Shown here: positions 48,206 through 59,187 of the stretch, piece by piece | Numbering within the stretch: position 1 is the first letter of the stretch | Layout: each line of letters begins with the position of its first letter | Assembly (NCBI GenBank): GCA_030490835.1 | Contig: CM059975.1 | Span: 3,871,579 to 3,935,578, forward strand | Reading direction: 5' to 3' | Length of the DNA stretch: 64,000 nucleotides | Source: Annona cherimola | Taxonomy: Eukaryota > Streptophyta > Magnoliopsida > Magnoliales > Annonaceae | The notes under the pieces: generated by a model | The model's database searches: none | Seen by the model: the letters and a program-made list of their open reading frames with translations, nothing else | What the model was told of the DNA's origin: nothing | Made by a program: the position numbers and the translations under genes

Positions 48206-51200
48206 TTTCACAAAATTTTCAAAAAAACACAGAAAGATATAACTATGGCCATAAATCATATTGATCAACAATAATACCATTAATAAAACAATGACAGCAA
48301 TAATAAAATAAGACAACTCATATGACAAAGCCCTGGGGTGCATTTGGTTAGAGGAGCAAAAGATTTTCTCCTTTTATTTACGGTCTGTTTGGGAAGAGGT
48401 AAAAAGGTAGAAAAGCAGGAATGGAAATTTTTTTGAAGTAAGAGAGCAATGTGATATAACAAGGGTGATGATTAAGACTTAAGAGTAAAGAGAATAAACA
48501 TAAAAAAGATAAGGCAGTTGTATGGAAAAAATATGAAAATTTGTTGGAATATAGATGTAATAATTTTAAAAAACATGGTAGTTACGTAGTTGAGATGCCA
48601 AATCATATAAAAATGTGTATAAGGAGGTGAGGCAGAGTTTTTTTTTTTTTTTACATTTTACCAAATGGATACTGTGGTATTTAGGGGAAGAAAGATATGA
48701 AGACATTAGAGATACTAAAATGTAAAAAAACAGGATCCATGCAGTTAACCAGACATGGATGGAAAACAGCCCATGATAATGATATATTTATCTACTCTTA
48801 GCAACCTATATTTTTCACAGAAAAACACATTTGTCATTATTTGCTTTACATATACATCTGCTATTTTCACTGACTCAATTCCATCATTCCCCTCATTCCT
48901 CTCCTTTTCCAACTATCCAAAAAACAATCAAAATCTTCAAGCTAAAGAAAGGTCTAACAAAGTTCCAAAATCAAGAATGCACACAAATGCAGCAAGAACA
49001 TGCTCAGCAATACAGATGGCACACACCTTTATGTTGCCCAAGCATGGGATTGGCATAGACACACTTAAAAGACCTCCACACCCACCCTCTTATTTAATAT
49101 GACATAATATTTACCTACTCCAATGCATCGGATATTTATTCATTTCTATCTTGAGAAATAAAGTCTCTTCTTCTTTCTGAGGAAGTACTAGTATGCATTG
49201 CATCATTAGAACGTGTTAACAGACTCTGGATTTTTTTCCATTTAGGTATTGTTCTTCCTCCATATAGTCTTATATTCACCCATGAAAACTTAATTAAAGG
49301 AAGAAGTCAGTCATCATCTCAAGCTTAGGTTTACATTCCAATGGACCAGAAAGTTTGGCATCAGTACTAACAAATGCATGCAATAACTCAAATAGAGTAA
49401 CAATTACATAATACAGCTTTTCAGCTCTTATATACAAAACAAATATTTAAATAATTCACATAACAGTTGCATTCTATGTAAATGGCGCACGATCAAAAAA
49501 AATGCAACCATTATTCATACTGCAGGATTACTTTAAGCAAGGCATGATAATGATGATAAGAAGCCTTGCCAAAGACAGGTCAAATCGGAAATAGACTTGA
49601 ACAAGTGCGTGCATACCGCATGATATATGGCTCTAAGCTTTGGGAGCTGCTTTGGAGAAATAACCGACAGAGAAACCAAGCACTGCATTTAGAAAGATAA
49701 TAGAATACAGAGAGTGACTACTTAAGAAACCATGGCATAACCATAGAAGGAAGGAAACCAATGACAGCAAATCTGGACTACCTGAGGGAATGATTTAGCC
49801 AGTGTCTCGGCATCAGCAAGAAAACTTTCTGATTGTGCTTCTGAGCTGTCATTCTTCTCCAGGTTTTGAGCAGTTGGTTTACAGACAGGGGTAGGTAGGG
49901 TATAAGGATTGCTTGCAGCCACAAGAATACAGTGTCTCTGTCCATCTATGTTTGGTTGTGTTTGGCTTCCGTTTGCAGACATGGAGAACATCTAACCATA
50001 AGAAAAAGAAAACAATAACAAAATCACTGTTTGGAGCTTAGACAAACAATAAAATATAAAACAACTAGTGCACTGAGTGAGATAACAAAAGAAACCTAAT
50101 TTACACAGACAATAAGCAACCGAGATCTCAGATTCTCTCCTACATGATATCAAAGAATTTTAGAATCGTTACTGATAAGTATAGAAATTCAGCATGAAGG
50201 ATTTCAGATTGAAGTGGTCCATCTAACAATCCCTTTCAACCTATTTTTATGATCAAACCCAAGTCAACGATTACTTGGTTACAACTGGGCACCAAGAAAA
50301 TAAAATGTTACTTTCAGTTAGCCTCATACCCATACAAGAATAATCCTATAAAAGAAATCACTTCCACTCCCCATGGAAATCTCAGTAAGGCACTTTTGTT
50401 GTAATAAACCTATTGAATAAAAGACTTTCCACCATACTCTGCTCATCAAAGAGACATCTCAAAGCAAACAAAATGCAGAACAAACAAACAATAATAAACA
50501 ACTCCTGCTCCCCAGAGACATCTGCGTAAATAATTGCATTGAAATAGACTTATTCAATCAAAAATATTAAAAGTACTAAAGTTGTACTCTGCTCATAAAA
50601 AGTTTCAGTCAGCCTCAAATCTATGGAAGAAAGAATGCTACACCAATCAACCACATCCAAATCTGCAAAAAATGAATTTATTGAAATAGAACAAGTTGGT
50701 AAAAGATCCTCTATAACTCAACCAGTATTCTGCTCATGATGAAAATACATTTCAAACATCCAACCAAACAACCACATCCAAATCTGCATAAAATGATTGT
50801 ATTGAAATAGAGCAAGTCTGCAAAAGATCCTTCAATAACTCAACTAGTTTTCTGCTCATGATGAAAAACCATTTCACACCAACAATGATGTAGAATATAC
50901 ACTGCTCATGACTCTACAAAGACATGCACATAAGCATGAGCATCATGGTCCTGTGGCAACAGTAAAATGAACATACCATCAATGCTTCTGCAAGTCCTTC
51001 TGCAATTGCAGCTTCACCAAAACCACCACCACTAAATTGTAATGCCGACAACCATTGGAAGAAAACATCAACGTCCCTCGTCCAGGCACTCCGTTGTACC
51101 AAGCAAGCTACATTATGAATGGGGGGGACAACAACATTCAGATAAGCGAAACTGAAAAATGAATTTCAACTGTAAATGATAATTAGCAGGAAATGGGCGT

Positions 51201-53140
51201 AAATTTTTTATAGGCTTTCTTTCTATTAAGCAATTTTTCCATGGAAAGTGGTATAATTTTTCTATTTGCCAGTATCCAACAAATTAACAAAGGAAGCTAA
51301 TAAATATATACAATAGTAATTAATTTACTAGTTGGCATAAGAATTGGCTGATATCTTAGTATTGCTGATCATGGACTCTCAGCTCTGTCTCTCTGATCAA
51401 CTGATAGGGATAAAGGCGCATTCTTCAATAATCAGTAGCTCGTGGGGAAAAATATTGTTGATATTAATTAATAGTCAGATAAACATAGAAACGATAAAAG
51501 CGCATCCTTCAATAATCAGTAGCACTTGGAGATAAATATTGTTAACATCGGTTAATGATAAGACAAACACTGAAATCAAGTTAGCTCAACTAAGTGATGA
51601 GCCACAAAAGTAGTAACCCTTCAAAAGAGAGTAGATTTGAAGGCATGCTTGAGATTACACATTCGTGCTCTACCACCAAAGTTTTTTTTCCATCGTATAA
51701 CAAACAATCCAGATAGTTTTGTCTCATATTTTGTGTTCAACATGAATATTCATGCATTAAAAGTTTTTAACTTCCACTGAGAACTCCACTTTGCAATGTT
51801 TCCACAATATTTGTTGATACATCCCTTACAATATATCATTGTCTGGTACTTTCTGTATATCCCTTGATACAAAGTAAGTATCCATATTCCAAATTTCAGG
51901 TACCAAAATTATTACGGATGATAGCATGCTGCAAACATGGATTTGACATACCGCGCTCTTGTTCATATGTGACAAGCAGTACGACTGGAATGCCCATAAA
52001 AGACAAGTGCATGCCCTCTAGTGTAATCAAATTTCTATGTTAAAGCAAACAAAAACATAGAAAAAAGTTCTCACAATAGAAGCACACATAAATAGGTCAC
52101 AGAACACATTACCACTGTAAGGTCCATGTGCATGAAACACAACCAAGGCAAGTTCAACGCTTCCACCTGGGAGTTTCTGTAGAAAGCCATTCAAGAGCAA
52201 ACATTGTCACAAAATAAACTAAATGTCATGAACCAGTACTTGGCAGGCAACCAAAAGTCGCTATCCAAGTGATAAAGATGAGAAGAAAAAGAACCCAAAA
52301 ATTTTGTCCTTGAAATTGCAATAGCTAGTGATGTGTATGCAATTCAGACATCATAGGCAAGCCATGAAGTTTCTAGATAATGTAAAATCATGTACAAGAA
52401 ACATCAGCAAAAATGATACTACGCAGTCTACACTGCTGGGAAACAGAATGCAAACATCAAAACTCACTATATCCTACACGCCAAATAGATGTTATTGTGC
52501 ACCAACAAAGTATCCACAAGTAACCACATTGCTGTTATTTCATAATCTGAAATATATGGATTGCAGCACGATATGACAGTTTTTGACAAACACCAAGGCC
52601 CTTCCACAAGATTCAATGACCCAAACATAAAATTGCACAATTCCGTATTTCCTTGTCACTTGCACAACATTTATCTCTTGTATTCAGTTCATGTTCTTTC
52701 CGCTTTCAATATGAAGTAAAATGTCCTATGACAGGTACACTTCCAATCAGTGTCGTTATAAACAATAGACAACCATAATGAATAATTTCACGGAAACATT
52801 GACTGAGGAAGACATGATGAAGACGAGGAATACCTGCCCTGTCGCTTCGCTACCGTAAAAACACCTACAAAACACCGCCACCAATTAAGATACAGAGAGA
52901 GGGAGAGAGACTAAATCTCATGCATTGACCAAATCTCATTTCATGATGTAAGAGAATTAGGTTTGACAGTAGGGTTTCGTTATTTGTTGGGTTCGGTTTC
53001 ATGGATGGAAGATGTGTGAGAGAGAGAGAGAGAGACCTGATGATCTTTTCTAGGTAGTCAGACACGATGGCTTGCCAAAAGGGGCCTATGGCGGCAGTTC
53101 CTTCCACTGCCACGATAAGCTGCTGTTGCTTCTCCGCCAT
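41087..53140 (-). CDS. MED25: Mediator complex subunit 25 (MED25/PFT1), 15 coding exons
   Basis: MED25 is a Mediator subunit that links DNA-bound activators (for example in jasmonate, light and flowering control) to RNA polymerase II. Coding exons (minus): 53140-53037, 52864-52834, 52176-52113, 51107-50977, 49991-49782, 49682-49617, 47798-47591, 47503-47436, 47333-46497, 45583-45530, 44424-44396, 42984-42916, 42797-42713, 41536-41450, 41374-41087. They sum to 2331 nt, 776 aa; Arabidopsis PFT1 has 836. Residues 1 to about 220 form the von Willebrand A domain (QLIVAVEGTAAIGPFWQAIV, RSAWTRDVDVFFQWL, RHCILVAASNPYTLPTPV). Exon 9 encodes the Met/Gly/Ser-rich middle (MSNMISSGM, GGISMNQNMMNGLGQ). Residues about 565-690 are the activator-interaction (ACID) domain (SKYLKVWE, LAADWPPTMQIVRLISQDHM, QHGFLGQL, TLLLSVSDKASRLIGMLFPG). 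A polyGln tail follows. An in-frame ATG 19 codons upstream (53197) is possible, but family alignment favours MAEKQQQ. Confidence 0.96.
41213..41341 (-). repeat. CAG/CAA repeat encoding the MED25 polyglutamine tail
   Basis: In the last exon, runs of glutamine codons (mixed CAG and CAA) broken by Leu, His and Pro encode about 40 residues after the ACID domain. Glutamine tracts at this place are a known, length-variable feature of plant MED25. The CAG-rich half (41251-41270) is a nearly pure trinucleotide run and so the likeliest site of length change. Confidence 0.9.
43480..43629 (+). mobile_element. SINE in a MED25 intron with perfect 14-bp target duplication
   Basis: The 150-bp element lies between exact copies of TAGCTTATTTTAAG (43466-43479 and 43630-43643). 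It has a B-box-like GGCAAGTTCAAGTCAC, an AACAGCCT segment, and a 3' block CTCCTCCCCACGCCCCACA ending in ATTGGGTAGCCCTT, the layout of a widespread tRNA-derived plant SINE. A perfect long duplication indicates insertion by target-primed reverse transcription. It lies in the intron between exons 11 and 12, inverted relative to the gene. Confidence 0.82.
45640..45775. repeat. CCAGT/AACCGG-rich repeat in MED25 intron 9
   Basis: Repeated CAACCAGTT, TTAACTGGCC, GAACCAGTAAACGAGTCA and GACCAGTTCAAGTCC words mark a common type of plant non-autonomous element. Similar words occur at 11.28 kb and 27.76 kb. Ends are not clear. Confidence 0.4.
46168..46448 (+). mobile_element. 281-bp-family MITE 48 bp from a MED25 splice donor
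   Basis: Starts GGGTGTGTTTGGGAATGG and ends TTGCCAAACGCACTC, flanked by TAA on both sides (46165-46167 and 46449-46451). The inverted repeats extend about 45 bp (TAAAACTTTTGGTGAAAAG against AAAAGTTTTCACCTAAAAC on the other strand). It is the best-preserved copy with a TAA duplication, typical of PIF/Harbinger (Tourist-like) elements. It lies inside intron 9, with its right edge 48 bp from the exon 9 boundary at 46497. Confidence 0.88.
47946..48108. repeat. Imperfect duplication of about 127 bp in MED25 intron 6
   Basis: GTACATGGAAGATGTGGAAC followed by TGAGACAGTGTGA (47947 on) recurs as GTACATGGCAGATGTGGAAC with TGTGTCAGTGTGA (48074 on), each followed by a GTTAGTTC/ATAGCTCAT-like stretch. 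It is probably an old tandem duplication. Confidence 0.5.
48170..48202. repeat. (GA)n microsatellite in MED25 intron 6
   Basis: About 16 uninterrupted AG dinucleotides, a likely length-polymorphic marker. Confidence 0.95.
48382..48668 (+). mobile_element. Diverged MITE in MED25 intron 6
   Basis: The left end GGTCTGTTTGGGAAGAGG and right end TTTACATTTTACCAAATGG are inverted. The interior contains family blocks (AATGTGATATAACAAGGGTG, GAGTAAAGAGAATAAA, TTAAAAAACATGGTAGTTA). It is a divergent relative of the 281-bp family; no target duplication is clear. Confidence 0.6.
50340..50900. repeat. Minisatellite in MED25 intron 4, unit about 125 bp
   Basis: Two well-matched units (from about 50650 and 50770) share AACCACATCCAAATCTGCA, ATTGAAATAGA, CAAAAGATCCT and TTCTGCTCATGATGAAAA. 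Two more degenerate units precede them (TAATTGCATTGAAATAGACT at about 50530, and AATAAACCTATTGAATAAAA at about 50402). Confidence 0.65.
51405..51580. repeat. Tandem duplication in MED25 intron 3, unit about 84 bp
   Basis: GATAAAGGCGCATTCTTCAA with TAATCAGTAGCTCGTGGGGA is followed 84 bp later by GATAAAAGCGCATCCTTCAA with TAATCAGTAGCACTTGGAGA, each continuing with AAATATTGTT and TTAAT(A/G)(A/G)T. Confidence 0.7.
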
Positions 53141-53920
53141 GTCTTCGGTTTCTGCTTTCCCAGCCCCTCCGCCGTGGCCGTGGACTGACTTCCTCAATGC
53201 ATAACATGCGTTTCCTCCGGTTTCTTTTTTAATTATTATTATTATTGTTAGTACAGGAGAGTGCTTTACTACTCTTGACGAACAAATTTGGGGTTCTACA
53301 AAATAGTCCCTGTATTTGTATATAATTATATTTTAGCACATCTGATTCGGCATTTCGCCAAGTAAACCCTATGAACTTCCAATTCTTGCAAAATGGATTT
53401 TATGATCGAAACGAAGTCACTAGAAAGTGTTTTTCTTTTCCAATCATATAAAGACATGCAATTAAAGAGGGTACCAACATAATACAATTTTTTGAACTGA
53501 AATTGTTGGCGCAGCTGGTTGCTTTTCTTAAAATATTTTTTTACGTCTAAATCATTTATATACATATATTCGTACTATCATATATGATGCATATGTACTC
53601 ATTTTCTTATTAAAAATGACTTAAGGTTTTTACTTTGTTACCGGTTGCACCGAAAGTATGTTTTCATTTTTTTGTAAATTTAAAAATCACACCTTCTGCT
53701 TCGATTTTCAAAATCAAACTAAAATACAGTATAAATTAAAAATATTATTAAATTAACCAATGCCCTTTTTTGAAATGTCAAAACGCATGTGACAGAAAGT
53801 TAATGCCTGTTTACCGGAGCTATCTTGTATTAAAACAACCACAACTTCGCCATAATTTGTACTCTCAATGCTCATCGAATTTCACACTAAGTAGTGGAAC
53901 GGTTAACTTTCTTTTTGTTG
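53141..53920. promoter_or_regulatory. MED25 upstream region
   Basis: The first about 100 bp upstream of the start codon are GC-rich and include the alternative in-frame ATG at 53197. An (ATT)n run lies at 53233-53247. No clear TATA element could be fixed. Further out the DNA is AT-rich without genes. Confidence 0.4.
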
Positions 53921-53929
53921 CTGGATAAA

Positions 53930-54480
53930 ACTTTTTAAAAAAGTGTTTGATATCAAATTTTTTTTAAAATAAGAGAAGTGAAAAGTGATGTAATATGAAG
54001 GGGTAATAATGAAAATAAAGAAATTAAAATTAAAATAGATAAATTAGTTATACATGTAATTGTTAGTTATTTAAGAAGATACGAAGAAAAAATAGAACTG
54101 ACTAAATGTACCCGAGTGCATTTCACCTATTTTTAATTTTTTTTTTTTTGACTTTGTATACAATTGTTAATTCATGTATATCAATTTTTAACCATTTTTT
54201 AGACTTTTACATTTTTAAAAAAAAAATAAGTAGCATTTTTATAATTCATAAATTACGAAAATGCTACTAATTTTAAAAAATCAAAACAAATATCTAAAAG
54301 TAACTAAAAATAATAAAAATTGATGCACATGTTAAATACGTCCGGATTAATAGTCATATAAAAATTTTCGAAAAATATAAAAAAATGAATTTTTGTACTC
54401 GGGTGTACTATATCATGATCCAAGAAAATTAAAAAAATATGATATGGAGCAAAAAATTGGGAAGCGGTAAAACTTCTAGA
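53930..54480 (+). mobile_element. Decayed 281-family MITE interrupted by a foldback element
   Basis: Family blocks in forward order (TTGCTGGATAAAACTTTTTA, AAAAGTGATGTAATATGAAG, AAATTAAAATAGATAAATTA) run up to about 54092. After the foldback element (54093-54421) the text resumes with AATTAAAAAAATATGATA and GGTAAAACTT, which correspond to the MITE's last third. This is a nested insertion. Confidence 0.5.
54093..54421. mobile_element. Foldback element nested in a MITE
   Basis: Near-terminal blocks TGTACCCGAGTGCA (left) and TACTCGGGTGTACT (right) are relatives of TGCACCCGGGTGCA. The centre is palindromic (AGTAGCATTTTTATAATTC against GAAAATGCTACT). The flanks AAGAAAAAA (54084-54092) and AAGAAAATT (54422-54430) form an imperfect 9-bp duplication. 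Confidence 0.7.
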
Positions 54481-54524
54481 AGGAAATCTTTTTGTGTTCA
54501 AATTTTTGAAATAAAAACAAATAC

Positions 54525-54830
54525 AAGTGTGTTTGGAAAACTTTGAAAAAAAAATTTCTCCAACATTTTCCACATATTTTTTTGCACAATTACTATATTT
54601 TTCAATAATTTTTATACATCTTTTTAAAAAAAATTCTACAGCAACTTTTCAAATTTTTTCAACTCGCATAACACATGTATAGGTAATGATTGGGAAATAT
54701 AATCATTGTATAAAAATTTATGAAGAAATAATTTTAAAATACGATAGTTATATAAAAAGATTGTCGAAATAATTGAAAAATAAAATAATTATAAAGAGTA
54801 AAAAGTTCTAAAGGGTGTTTGTTTTCTATA
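54525..54830. repeat. Mosaic of decayed MITE pieces
   Basis: AAGTGTGTTTGGAAAACTTTG near 54525 and AAAGGGTGTTTGTTTTCTAT near 54812 look like MITE ends, with AT-rich family-like DNA between. I could not resolve individual elements. Confidence 0.35.
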
Positions 54831-54839
54831 AAACTTTGA

Positions 54840-55520
54840 AATCTAAAATTTTTTACATTTCATAACTACGTGAAGACTCTATCAAAGTAGAGTTATCAAT
54901 GCTTATTTTCTTTTCATTTTGAATGCTAATTTAAGAGAAATATATGAATTCTCATAGGTTTTGCATTAGTTTTTATCATTTTCACAATCCATGCATTGTT
55001 TGTGGATTTTATGCATTTTCTAGTTTAATTCAATATAATTCATATCAATTTAGGTTATTGTTATTGCATTAGGTTATTTAGGATAGCATTTAATTATTTT
55101 ATGTCTTTTGTTGCAGAAAATATGGTGGCTAATTTATAGACTTCATGTCAAAGTGATTGAAAGAAAGTTGCACTGCAAGCACACATCAATATTGGAGAAT
55201 GACAAGACAACACTCTGCCTTTAGCAACTGTTATTTCAGAATTCTCTAGACAAACGGCACACGACAGATAGTTGTTGGCATTGCGGCGCCAACCCCAATC
55301 ACGCGAAATTTTCACACGCATATTGCTTCTTTTGTTATGGGATATAAATACCTCTCTTCGGGTTTGATTAAGGGATCATCTAGGGCTCATGGTTGTTGTT
55401 GTTGAGGACAAAAGCAAAGGCCTCGAAGCAAGAGAGAAGATTGAGTACAGACAAGCTGTTTATTGCAAACATTCTCATTTCTCTTCTCATTTTTGTTATT
55501 TTTTTTTACTTTAAATGTTT
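54840..55520 (+). other. Possible decayed LTR or promoter-like segment
   Basis: A GC-richer block (CATTGCGGCGCCAACCCCAA, 55269-55296) precedes a TATAAATA at 55343-55350, then a leader-like stretch (TCGGGTTTGATTAAGG, GGGCTCATGGTTGTTGTTG). The AT-rich text before it is reminiscent of plant retrotransposon LTRs. No internal polyprotein, primer-binding site or second LTR is visible. Confidence 0.3.
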
Positions 55521-55830
55521 GTGAACATGAGTTTGATGAGATTTAAAGTCATGTTTTTGGACTAAATCTTCATGTGGTAAGAAATATGAATAATTTGACA
55601 TCATATACTGTATTATTTGGTTTCTCTGTGCTTGAATGAAAATATAGATGTGTTGTAACTTTTGTTGCAAGGAATTATCCTTATATGTCATGTTTAATGC
55701 ATTTGCAAACTTAGTTATCTTATAGATTGATTTAATATTCAAATTCATATTTGGAAAAGTAAGATTTGAATGAGACTTATATATAAGGCACAGGTTTTTT
55801 AGCCGTTGTGTTGCGTTGGATGTTAACATG

Positions 55831-56071
55831 AGATCACGATTTAATGCACCCGGGTGCATTAAACCTATTTTTTATTTTTTTTTTAAACTTTTTTATACAA
55901 GTGTTAATCTAAGTGTATTTAACACGTGTGTTAATTTTTACCATTTTTGGGGTATTTTAGATATTTATTTTTTATTTTTGAAAATCAGTAGCATTTTAGT
56001 TAATTTTAAAAAAATAAAAATAAAAAATAAAAAAATGGGTCAATGCACCCGAGTGCATTAAATCGCTGTCC
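55831..56071. mobile_element. Foldback element, perfect 9-bp duplication, one arm deleted
   Basis: It is flanked by GTTAACATG on both sides (55822-55830 and 56072-56080). Ends: CGATTTAATGCACCCGGGTG at the left, and CGATTTAATGCACTCGGGTG on the other strand at the right. The left arm matches the element at 40.3 kb closely (AAGTGTTAATCTAAGTGTAT, TTAATTTTTACCATTTTTGG), but most of the right arm is missing, so it no longer folds fully. Confidence 0.88.
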
Positions 56072-56224
56072 GTTAACATGAATATGAACATACATGTTAA
56101 CACTACGTAATCTTAATTAGATTGAATTTTAATGTTATATTATGTTTACACAAATCCTCGTGGGAATTATATGCAACTCATTATATATTACTCGTCCGAT
56201 ATGTATACTTGTGTTAAATTGAGC

Positions 56225-56485
56225 CATTTAATTAGGTGTAGTGTGTATATAGTGCTTGACGCTACTATATTTTAAATTATTTTTTTATTTTTTCGCATAT
56301 AAATATTCTCACTTTTCAATCATTTTTACATAACTACTTATACATATAACTTATTTATTTTAACTTTATTCTTTTTACTTTTTATCATTACCTCTATTAT
56401 GTTGCATTATTTTTTTGCATTTAAAAAACTTTTATACTAACAACTTTTCATTAAAAATTTTATCACTTCTTAAACACACCTTGAA
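56225..56485 (-). mobile_element. 281-family MITE, reverse orientation
   Basis: Reverse-orientation family blocks: TTTCAATCATTTTTACATAA, CTTATTTATTTTAACTTTAT, TATCATTACCTCTATTATG, and the end TCTTAAACACACCTT. The left end is degraded. Confidence 0.6.
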
Positions 56486-57016
56486 CAAACATTCCCTTGT
56501 GCCAAATTTTACCCTTCCATGGAAATGACCATTGTTAGTTTTTCACTCACGAAATTGCGTTGCCCGCCCTTATTTTTATTTAGCAAAATCACCCTGGACA
56601 TTTGAAAAAGCCCCTAAAGAAAACCAATTTTTGCATTTTAACTATTTTCTTTGTTTCCTGTGCAATGTAGTAACATTAATTATGAAGATGATTTATAAGT
56701 GTGAACTTACAAAATCTAAAGTAGCAAAGAAAAATATTTAATGTGCTAGATACCTTTAAAAAGTGTTTTTGTATTTTAAAATGTTTTATTATATTTAGTA
56801 TGATACAGGAAAATTGATTTATGTTGTATTTTCTCATGTAGTATAGGAAAATTAATTTTATGTACTATTTATGATGAATTTTTAAAAATAGAAAAGATGC
56901 ATATTTGATTTATTATAAGAATAATTTTTATTTAAAAATTTGCAAAACTAACCCTCCAAATTTAAGGGCTTTTCCAAAATTTTGAGGACAATACTGTTAG
57001 GTGTACATTTTAAAAA

Positions 57017-57351
57017 GAGGCTTGATCATTTACGGTCAGACGCATGGGGGCAACCATGCGTCCGACCCAAAAATATATTTTTTTCGTTTTTTTCATGGAC
57101 AAGTAAATATAGATGTATTAAATCTATAAACCAAGTTTTACTATTTTTTGATATTTTTGAGTATTTGTGTTGGATTTTTAAAGACAGTGACATTTATGTA
57201 ATTATCTGTCAGATAATTACGGAAATGCCACTGTATCCAAAAATGGTAAAACTTTGTTTATAAATTTAATACACCTTGATTTACTTGTCCATAAAAAAAC
57301 GAAAAAAATAAAAAAATATATATATTTTTGGGCCGTAAATGATCAAGTCAC
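57017..57351. mobile_element. Foldback element with perfect 9-bp target duplication
   Basis: TTTTAAAAA flanks both sides (57008-57016 and 57352-57360). The ends GAGGCTTGATCATTTACGG and, on the other strand, GTGACTTGATCATTTACGG are inverted repeats, followed by GACGCATGGGGGC and GCATGCGTCCGA. The centre is a perfect hairpin (TAATTATCTGTCAGATAATTA). The arm text (GTATTAAATCTATAAACC, TTTTACTATTTTT) is shared with the 34.7-kb element. Confidence 0.9.
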
Positions 57352-57984
57352 TTTTAAAAATATGTTTTTAATGTTAGACTTACAACATTTTTAAGTTTAG
57401 ATGGTTATTTACAGAATCATAGAATTGAGGTGTTAAATTTTTTTTTATCATGTCACGCATCTAGGCAGACATGCTTTTACCCAACTCTTGACCGCAGACC
57501 TCCTACCATAAATATTTTTAACTTACTTCGATAGCTTAGTAAGGGAAGAGATAACATAAAAGTGTTACATCTTGGAAAATCATGAAATACCGAGGACAAT
57601 GGCAATTTGGTCATGTAAAAATTTATAATGATTCTTATTGCATGATGTTAGTTTCCTAAACCTTTTATGATTTTAGAAAATTATTTTTGTAAATATTTAA
57701 AAATACACGAGCAAATCAATAATTTTCTCATAGTGAGATAGTTATTTATGCAAATACTTCCTTTTACCTTCTTACAGACTTATATAATGTGTGTATGGTG
57801 AGCATAATGTAAACAATAAAAACAAAAAATAATGCATACCCTGTTAGCACATACAAAATTTTTACCGGCTTAAACGCATTTGTGAAGCAATGGACAGCAT
57901 CGCTTATAATAAATATTTCATCTGTTCATTTACTAAATTAACTGTGTTAATTTAATTTTATATCTTTTACTTTTCAATCTAAAT

Positions 57985-58215
57985 TTTTTCGCTTTTTACA
58001 AATAAATTTTTTTTTAAAATTATTTATTCAAATTTTCATATATAATTGTCTTATTTTTCAATCATTCTTACATAACTACGCATACATCTAGCATACTTAT
58101 TTTAATTTTATTCTATTAACTCAGCGTTACTACCTCTATTATATAACATCATTTTATTCAATTTCAAAATTGTTCATACTATAAATTTTTTCATCAAAAG
58201 TTTTATAACTTAACT
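57985..58215 (-). mobile_element. 281-family MITE, reverse orientation, decayed
   Basis: Reverse family blocks TTTTTCAATCATTCTTACAT, TACTTATTTTAATTTTATTC, TTACTACCTCTATTATATAA and the end CATCAAAAGTTTTATAACTT. Ends are incomplete. Confidence 0.55.
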
Positions 58216-58884
58216 AAAAATTTGAATTACTTTGATATATTTATTTAAATGAAGTCAAATGCTTTAACCTAGTTTTGAGCTCCGTATTTTTTTTTTTTTT
58301 ATACACGCACACAAGGATATCAAGCACTTGATTATTCACAGCTTGGTTTCAACTACGATGATTGAATTCAACAGATCGAACTTTAAGAAAATAGAAATGG
58401 CAAGATGCAAGTATGCAACTCGTGCAACTGTATAATTTTCTAGTCACCCGATTTTACAAAAGCAATAGAATTTACGAGAACATATATTTACGATCCAAGG
58501 TCAACTTTATAAAAAAGGATTGAAATCTTTCCCAGTACATTTTTAATTGGCTTTCTCAAATTTTAATTCCTATTAGTTTTGATTGGTTTCTTTCTTCTAC
58601 CACATTTTTTAATTGCCAGAATTACATAACAGGGCATCCTCAATTGCACCTGCAGACGAGGCCATTCGCCGCCGAGCTAAAAACATATATTTTTAATTTT
58701 CTTTTGAAAATTCTTATACCATTAACGTACGTGCATTCAATTTATAATTCAAGTTCTAGTCGTTTTAAATAAAACTTAATTTATATATTAAATATACATA
58801 TGTTTATCTTACAAAAAAATTCAAAAAAATTAAAAATATGTTCGAGGTCATTTGAGACCACAAATGATCAACAACTTACAATGG

Positions 58885-59142
58885 GTGCATTTGAAAAGTA
58901 ATAAAAGCTTTGGGTGTGAAAGTTTTTAAAACAAGAGAAAATAATATAATATAATAAGGATAATAATAAGTAGTGAAAAAATATAGTTAAAATAAATAAG
59001 TTAGTTGTATGAGTAGTTGTGTAAAAATGATTGAAAAGTATAGTCGTATAAAAAGACGTAAAAAAATTTAAAAATAAAATAGTTATAAAGAGTGAAAAGT
59101 TTTAGATTTAAAAGTTTCGTATGTAAATAAACACATACATAA
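58885..59142 (+). mobile_element. 281-family MITE, forward orientation
   Basis: Starts near GGGTGCATTTGAAAAGTA; interior AAGTTAGTTGTATGAGTAGT and AAAAATGATTGAAAAGTATA; ends AAAAGTTTCGTATGTAAATA then AACACATACAT. It is collinear with the intact copies but diverged. Confidence 0.65.
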
Positions 59143-59187
59143 TTAAAAATTCTCATTTTACTTAATTTACAACTATTATTTTATCTA

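Noticed and set aside
58650..58875. Another foldback element with GACGAGGCC-like left end
   Set aside because: The arm sequence is vaguely similar to the foldbacks, but I could not match inverted ends or a duplication.
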